Shown: one piece after another, positions 10,000-15,787 of the stretch
Numbering within the stretch: the first letter of the stretch is position 1
Layout: each line of letters begins with the position of its first letter
From: Daldinia sp. FL1419
Taxonomy: Eukaryota > Ascomycota > Sordariomycetes > Xylariales > Hypoxylaceae
Length of the DNA stretch: 15,787 bases
Direction: 5' to 3'
Assembly (NCBI GenBank): GCA_025201765.1
Contig: MU623702.1
Span: 1-15,787 of the forward strand
Notes under the pieces: generated by a model
What the model was told of the DNA's origin: nothing
Databases searched by the model: none
Seen by the model: only the letters and a program-made list of their open reading frames with translations
Made by a program: the position numbers and the translations under genes

Positions 10000-10621
10000 G
10001 TTTTTATATAAAATCTATTTCTTATTTTTATCTTTAATTCGGGAGCATTATTTATTGTAGTGGTTACTTCGGAAAAACTTAAAATATTTTTATTTTAGGA
10101 ATTCTATGTTCTTTCCTTATTAGAGGTACAGTTTTTTATCTTCCTTAAAATTATTAATATAAAATTATTATATGTAGTATTATATATGTTAAGAACGTAA
10201 TTGATATTATTCCTTTCTTTAAATTATTTTGGTTTATATATATATACTTCCTTTACTACATTTTTTTATTTAATTACTTTTAGGCATTTTAAATTCTATA
10301 CCTTATATGCCCCATTATAATTCTAATATTTTTTTAGTACTTTATATATTGAATTATCTTTTTTATAAATAAGGCTTACATATTTACCATATTTAAACTG
10401 TTTTTTATAATATTTTATAATATATTTAAAATAATAATACTTGAAATATTATATTATTCTTATGTTTTTTATAAATGGTTTATAATGATGAAATTTAATT
10501 TTTTATAATAATTTATTAATGTAAAATTAATGGGTTATATTTAATTTATTAATTTTTATAATTAAGGTAATAAATTTAATTTTTAAATATTTTTTGAATA
10601 TAAGGTTGATTTTAAAGATCT
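10000..10621 (-). pseudogene. LINE ORF1 remnant, copy B, 5' part cut off by copia
   Basis: This is the 3' portion of the gag-like ORF1, homologous to 2540-3159 of copy A. The knuckle seen as CGKC in copy A reads YGKY at 10391-10380 here (Cys to Tyr by G to A). The distal H-x4-C is better kept, as HYNK-stop-C from about 10062. The spacing between the two sites is 329 nt here and 331 nt in copy A. Neither is a multiple of three, so each copy probably carries a one-base indel relative to a 330-nt original. The ORF1 N-terminus would lie beyond the copia element, outside the window. Confidence 0.6.
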
Positions 10622-10788
10622 TGTTGGTAGGAAGGAGCTCTATAGCACCTACTTGCCTTATTATATAATTAGAGTACATATTAGGGCTAAACCCAGGTTC
10701 TTATTTAAAATAAATTAATTTATAAATTTCTTAATTTTTAGATAGTTTTATTTATTTATTAAATATAATAATATATTATAATCTAATA
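10622..10788 (+). repeat. Presumed 5' LTR of the copia element
   Basis: The start is well supported by TGTTGG and the homology break. The end is a guess: CTAATA at 10783-10788 could be a mutated CTAACA terminus, followed by T-rich sequence where a primer-binding site would lie, but no clear tRNA complement is readable. A CpG-poor but GC-retaining block (10622-10700) contains the palindrome GAGCTC and a GTAGG...CCTAC inverted pair. The 3' LTR is needed to fix the length. Confidence 0.45.
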
Positions 10789-10849
10789 ATTTTTTTATAG
10801 TAATATTTTATCTAAAAATAAGAATTTTAATAATTATAATGGTTATTGT

Positions 10850-11410
10850 ATAATATTTTTAATATTATTTAATATAGGATTGGATTTTAATAGAGTTGGA
10901 ATAATTGATATAAGTTAAAAAGAATTTAGAAGTATGAAAATTGTAGGGATATTAAATAAGTTATAAATATGTATAATATAGTTAAAAGAGTGGTAAAATA
11001 TAATTATTATTGGTTTGTAAAATAATCTGAAAGAGTAAAAGGAGTTATTAAATAGATTTATAATTAAATAAATTAAATTATATTTAAAATTTAAATAATA
11101 TAAAGAAATGGTGGAAAAAGTTAAAACAAATTTTAATATTAATGTGATTTAATAAAATAATAATAGCAAATTTATTAAAACCTTTATGTATAAATTTTGA
11201 AATATATTTTGCATACTGAAAAATAGTTTAAATAAAGTGGTTGATTATTAGGCTAAAATTAAAAAGGAATTTAAAAAAATAAAAAAATTGTAAATATTAA
11301 TTAGTAATATATTTAATGCTTTTTTAAAAAATAATTTACTTATATTATTTCCAATTTTACTATTAGTGGAATAAATTAATAAAAAATTCTTTTATAAAAG
11401 TAATAAATGT
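10850..11410 (+). pseudogene. Gag-like fragment upstream of the polyprotein (UBN2-type resemblance)
   Basis: Short plus-strand reads resemble copia gag proteins of the UBN2 type. Frame 3 near 10872-10950 gives DWILIELE, then VKKNLEV-stop-KL. Frame 2 then gives LKEW near 10982-10993, YKEMVEKVKTNF at about 11099-11134 and VVDY-stop-AKIKKEFKKIKKL ending near 11290, in the order expected of such a gag. A one-base indel would join the frames. Stops are mainly TAA or TAG with one TGA. The piece has no knuckle and is followed by about 200 nt of non-coding sequence before another gag-like ORF begins at 11623. It may be the gag of an older copia interrupted by a second element, an extra upstream ORF, or a chance resemblance. 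Confidence 0.4.
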
Positions 11411-12570
11411 TAATTATTATATAAATTAAAATAATTAAACTTAATTGATTAACTATTATTAATATCTTATTTAATAAATAAAAAAGTTAGTAAAGTGGTA
11501 ATTAGGTTTGTGATATTTATAAAATAAAAGAATCCTTTTCAAATTTTTAATAAAATGCCATACAAAGAAAAAGTAAAAAAACAACTTAAAAAAATAAAAA
11601 ATTTAAAATTAAAAAAAGAAAAATGGATCTAAAAATTACCTTTAATAATCTTATTATAATAGATGATGATCTTAATTTATTGGATTTATTATTAAATTTA
11701 TTAAATTTATTAGATAAATTAGATAGAAATAAGTATAAATTATTGAATAATAGTTCAGAATTAGAAAATAACGAGGCCTTAACCTTTAATAATCTAATTC
11801 TACTATTTTTTTAAAAAAAAAAAGATAAGAAAATAAAGAAAGATTTATGATTAAAATAATAGTCTTTTAAGTTAATTAATATAAAAATTATATTAAAATA
11901 AAAAAATTTTGATTTTTTATTAAATAAAGATAATTATTTAAAAGGTTAATTAAATTAGTTAATATATAAAGAAATGTTTATGTTATTATTTAAGGAAATT
12001 AGTTATGTTAAAAGAATGAAATTAATTGTAATAAATAAGTTGCGGATAATATAAATAATTATAAAAATATATAAATATAATTTGCTTAATTTAATTATTA
12101 ATATATAAAAAGGTATAAAGGCTTTAAAATTATTAAATTATATTTATGCTTTTATAAATAAAATCTAATAGTAAGAGTTTTAATTGGTATTTATTATAAT
12201 AAGTTACAATGGAAAGGATTTTGTTTAATATAGCTTAAAATGGTAATAAGTTATACGTAGCGTACAGGAGGTTGGCATATCTTTTACCCTAGAATAAAAA
12301 ATAATAATATTTTTAAATAATTATGAAGAAAAAGTTAAGGAATGGGTTAAAATAATTTGTAAGATTATATATTTTTAGAAGAATTATATGATTATAAAAA
12401 TAATTAATAATTTTATTAATAAATTTAAAATTAAGATTAATTTGAAAAATTATAGTTTTAATTTAATTTATAATATGAAAAAGAACTTAAAAAAATAGGG
12501 TAAGAAATTTCTTAAAAAACTGAAGATTTTTAATAATAAGTTTATATGGGATAGTAAGAAAGGTCCTTTT

Positions 12571-12612
12571 TATTATAAATATAATAAATATAATTATTTT
12601 AAAAAAAATTAC
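12571..12612 (+). other. Decayed CCHC zinc knuckle of copia gag
   Basis: The read Y-x2-Y-x4-Y-x4-Y has the exact spacing C-x2-C-x4-H-x4-C. Each Tyr codon (TAT or TAC) is one transition from Cys (TGT/TGC, G to A) or His (CAT/CAC, C to T). The preceding KKGPF and the basic residues around it fit a gag nucleocapsid end. Confidence 0.8.
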
Positions 12613-13530
12613 AAAAAAAATATTAATAATTAAAATATTATTTAAAATATTAATTAAACCCAAATAAATTAGGCTTTATAACTACCTATTAAACTAAATT
12701 AATTTGTAAATTTAGGTAATAATATTTATATAATTAAAATTAATAAAGATATATTAAAATTAATAATTGTAATATATAATAAAAAATGTTTAGAAATTAA
12801 TCCAATATACAACACATAAAATTTTATAATAATTTTAATAAAGAATATAATAGTTAAAAGAAATTATAAAATATATTATTATTTTTTACCCAAAATATAT
12901 AAATTATTATTTAATATAAAAATTAATATATATATTATAAACAATCCAAATAATTTTTTTCTTAGTACAATAATTAATATTAATAATAAAAGATACATTA
13001 TAAATATTAAAATAAGACCTATATTAATTATACAAATAAAAACAATTATTTATAAACTTCGTAGGAAAGATAGTAATACTATTAAGGTAATATTAAAATA
13101 TACATTTTTTATTAAAGGTTTTCCTTTTAAAATCTTCTCCAAAAAACTCTTATATAAAATAGGTAATTAAATAAATAATTAATATATATAGAACACTAAC
13201 AGAATAATCCTAATAATTTTAAACATATAAAAATAAAAATTTTACCTCTAACAATATAATAAATTAAAGCTAATAGTAATATTACTATCAAAATAATAAA
13301 AACAAATATTAGGAATAAACATAAAAAACAATAATTAAAGATTAAAAAAGATAATTAAATCTTTTAAATTATTAAAATTATTAAAATTAATTAATAAAAC
13401 AAAAAATAAATTAATCCTCTAATATTATTAATTATGTTATTCTAATATAAACAAAATAAAATAAATTATTAATAAATTTATAAATATTAACCTAAACCAA
13501 AAAATAATTAAAAATTTATTATATATTACT

Positions 13531-14313
13531 TGTAATTAAGTAAAAATAATAAAGATATTTTTAAAAAAACTTTAAGAATAAATAAATTATATAAGTAAAA
13601 TAACTTAATATAATATAAATTCTTTATAACCCACCTTTATTAAAAGAAATAAATATTTTATATTAATAATTAACAATAATAACTTATAATATTAATTTAT
13701 AATATATAAAATAAAGAATAAAATAATAATAATTATTATTGGATACCTTATATGTTTATACAAAATATTTTAAGCTTTCCTTAGTCAAGCCAATAGTTTA
13801 CAATATTAAGTAAAGATCTTATAAATTAATAATAAATAAGAATTTAATATAAACCAATTAAAAATTTTTTGTAAAAAAAAAGGTGTAAAGTTAATTTTAT
13901 TTATATTGTATAATTAATATTAGAATAGCGTAGTAAAAAAGGGTATATGTTTTTTATAAGATAAGGCACGAGTTGTATACGTTAAAATAAGAATACCTAC
14001 TTATTTTTAAAATTTCATTTTAAAAATAATTATATATATTATTAATAGGATTGGAATATCTATTTATAAGGGTGTTATACTACTTAAACAATATAAGAAC
14101 TATTTAGAACCTAAAAAAGATTATAAATTAAATAATGTACACTTAAGAGTCTTTGAAAGTCATTATTTTATTTTAATTAATTCAAATAATAGGGCTGTAG
14201 CAGTTAAGAAATTTAAAATATATGGCGTAAAAATTATTTTTTTAAATTATTATGGAGAATGTAATTATATTATATAGTTCTTAAAAAAAAGTAGATTTTT
14301 AATAATATTGCAT
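13531..14313 (+). other. Copia integrase domain remnant (DDX35E)
   Basis: Zinc-finger tail: TCN-stop-VK around 13528-13545. Core: NKYFILIINNN at 13648-13680 (first Asp at 13672 now Asn), then INNK-stop-EF with the second Asp at 13828 now Asn, then the Glu position at 13936 now Lys. The second and third positions are separated by exactly 35 codons, the DDX35E spacing of retroviral-type integrases. The C-terminal part reads VHLRVFES at 14137-14160 and IIFLNYYGECNYII at 14233-14274, matching the HLRVFG...FLGY region of copia polyproteins. Confidence 0.87.
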
Positions 14314-14869
14314 ATTATTTTTTATAAATATTTTGGAAATAATAATGGTATTCTAAACCCAAAAAATATTGTTAAATTATTTTTTAACTATATATAAAAG
14401 TATCTTTGTTATAAAAAAGTAGTTAAGGTTTTTAAGATTAACATATAAAATATCAATAATAATATTATGAATAAAAATATTATTAATAAAAAAATAAGTT
14501 AAATTAAAAAAAAGAAAAATCAATTTAAGAAAATCATCCCAAATTTATATATTTATTAAGTTTTAAACAAAATTAATAATATTTTTATAATTGTTATAAG
14601 TTAAAAGGGTATATTTAATAACTCTTTATTATTACATTTAAACATTATCCAAAAGAACATTATAAATATTTTTATTTATATTAAAACATTTTTTAAAAAG
14701 TTTAAATAAGTTAAAGAGAATAACCTTATATAAAAATATTTTATTGGTGTAATTATACAGGATAAAATATTTTAAATTAGTAGAAATAACTTAATAATTA
14801 AAAAAATCATAACTAATAATAATTAGGATTTATAATTTAAAATAATTTTTAAAGAAATTTGAAAGAATT

Positions 14870-15787
14870 TCAAACACAAAATGTTTAATTTTAAAAGATT
14901 GTAAGATATTACTTATAAATATTTAATAAATAATAAATAAATATTAAAAAAAAATTCTTATTAATAAACTTATTAAATAAATATAAGGCGTATATTTACG
15001 TATAAGGATTTATATAATAAAAAAACATTAATTATAATAAAATAACTACCATAATTGCTTATGCAATATTATAATAAATATTAATAATATTTATAATTTT
15101 TAATAGTTAATACATTATTCAAATTAATTTTATAATTATATACCTAAATAATAATTTGATAAAAGATATCTTTATAAAGTTCTTCCTATTCTTAAAAAAG
15201 TATTTTAAAATATTCCTAAATATAATAAATAAATATAAATACATATTTAACAAAATTATCAAACTTATAAATTCCCTATATAGTTTAAAATAAATTAATG
15301 TAATATAACAAAAATACGTACACACACTACTAATTAAAAAAAAAATATATATCACTAATATTAAATAATATAATATATGTGAATAAAGATATAGAAGATA
15401 TGATAGCTTTATATGTAAATAATTTTTTATTCTACAGATTAAATATTAAATACCTATTAATACTAATAATAAGTATTAAAGAAAATATATTTATTACAAA
15501 TTTGGGAACTGTAAACTAATTCCTCGAAATTAGAATTGTATATTTTTTTCCTATAGGAAACATTTACCTTAATTAAGAATAATATATTATAAAAATATTA
15601 AAAAATATTGAATTAAAAAAATAATAATAATATCAATACTATTTAACCTTAAAAGAAAAGAAGTTATTTAAGTATGTAATTTGGAAGATATTATTAATAT
15701 AAATAAAATTTTTAAATATATTTCTTTTATTAAAAAAATAAATTTTTTAATATATATTATAAAACCTGATATTAATTTTATAATATT
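14870..15787 (+). other. Copia reverse transcriptase domain remnant
   Basis: The catalytic YVDD appears as YVNN at 15412-15423, preceded by MIAL and followed by FLF. TNLGTVN-stop-FLEIRIV at 15496-15540 matches the DLG...WFLGI segment that follows YVDD by about 30 residues in copia RTs, with the stop at the Trp codon. KPDINF at 15763-15780 matches the RPDI motif at the RT/RNase H junction. The N-terminal limit is estimated, because the first RT motifs are too decayed to place. Confidence 0.87.

Larger units (their letters stand above)
7141..10621 (-). mobile_element. Tad1-like LINE, copy B, RIP-mutated, split by copia
   Basis: This is the second copy of the minus-strand LINE, parallel to copy A over 7860-10621 and continuing left into sequence that copy A lacks only because of the window edge. 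Together the copies cover most of the element: ORF1 end, endonuclease, full RT core and the post-RT domain. Its 5' part is cut off at 10621/10622 by the copia insertion; homology with copy A stops exactly there (copy A continues past 3159). The left boundary is approximate: coding resemblance persists to about 7230, and a GC-retaining patch lies at 7141-7200. Confidence 0.85.
10622..15787 (+). mobile_element. Ty1/copia-type LTR retrotransposon, 5' portion, RIP-mutated
   Basis: The insertion starts with TGTTGG, a typical LTR start, exactly where LINE copy B loses homology with copy A. Downstream on the plus strand come gag with a CCHC knuckle, then integrase, then reverse transcriptase. The integrase-before-RT order defines Ty1/copia rather than gypsy. 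The element runs off the right edge before RNase H and the 3' LTR. GATCT at 10617-10621 would be the 5-bp target duplication, which cannot be confirmed without the other end. The first ~80 bp keep noticeably more G and C than the interior. Confidence 0.9.
11623..15787 (+). pseudogene. Copia gag-pol polyprotein remnant, open at the right edge
   Basis: One reading frame (from ATG 11623) carries every recognisable domain for about 1388 codons without any net frameshift. Stops are substitutions only, mostly TAA and TAG at former Gln, Arg or Trp codons. The N-terminus (MDLKITFNNLIIIDDDLNLL) is Leu-rich where Pro is likely to have been, as C-to-T change would give. A gag core reads KDFV-stop-YSLKW near 12223-12243 and SFTLE near 12280. 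The CCHC knuckle is at codons 317-330, a tentative protease site near 12940, integrase about 13530-14310, RT about 14870-15780. The protease is weak: IINNP stands where an Asp-Ser/Thr-Gly triad is expected, and the Gly position reads Pro. RNase H lies beyond the window. All catalytic acids seen are altered, so it is inactive. Confidence 0.88.

Noticed and set aside
11623..11814. 63-codon ORF as an independent small gene
   Set aside because: It is the N-terminal piece of the copia gag-pol frame; the same frame continues after the TAA through the knuckle, integrase and RT motifs.
15119..15355. 78-codon minus-strand ORF with hydrophobic, membrane-like composition
   Set aside because: It lies antisense to the copia RT remnant. 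Its hydrophobicity follows from AT-rich codons (Ile, Phe, Leu, Tyr).
1..15787. Mitochondrial or bacterial origin suggested by the extreme AT content
   Set aside because: No rRNA, tRNA, respiratory-chain or housekeeping reading frame is visible. The content is nuclear-type LINE and copia retroelements with RIP-like transitions.

Overview
The window is extremely AT-rich (roughly nine-tenths A+T by eye) and I see no intact gene. It reads as a transposon graveyard from an AT-isochore of a filamentous ascomycete that uses repeat-induced point mutation (RIP). Three observations support this. Two long copies of one element differ almost only by C/T and G/A transitions. Recognisable retrotransposon reading frames survive, but CAA, CAG, CGA and TGG codons have become TAA, TAG and TGA. 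Catalytic Asp and Glu codons have become Asn and Lys (G to A). The fungal assignment is inference; no host gene confirms it.

Layout: (1) 1-3957, minus strand: LINE copy A (fungal Tad1-like non-LTR retrotransposon), with an ORF1 (gag, zinc-knuckle) remnant and an ORF2 (endonuclease/reverse transcriptase) remnant running off the left edge. (2) 1087-1465: a ~379-bp SINE-like element inserted in copy A, with a 12-bp target duplication and a (TAAA)n tail. (3) 3958-4999: unassigned AT-rich DNA with one small GC-retaining palindrome. (4) 5000-5368, minus strand: a second, more heavily mutated copy of the SINE-like element. (5) 5369-7140: unassigned, including a 27-A run. (6) about 7141-10621, minus strand: LINE copy B, parallel to copy A and still empty at the SINE-like site. 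(7) 10622 to the right edge, plus strand: a Ty1/copia-type LTR retrotransposon inserted in ORF1 of copy B, with gag, integrase (DDX35E spacing kept) and reverse transcriptase remnants. The pol part lies in one uninterrupted frame that reaches the RT/RNase H junction at the window end.

The nesting gives a relative history. The LINE copies are oldest. Both the SINE-like insertion at 1087 and the copia insertion at 10622 came later, and each is missing from the other LINE copy. The most novel item is the SINE-like family. Other points worth checking are a second gag-like stretch upstream of the copia polyprotein and the strand-polarised mutation tracts.
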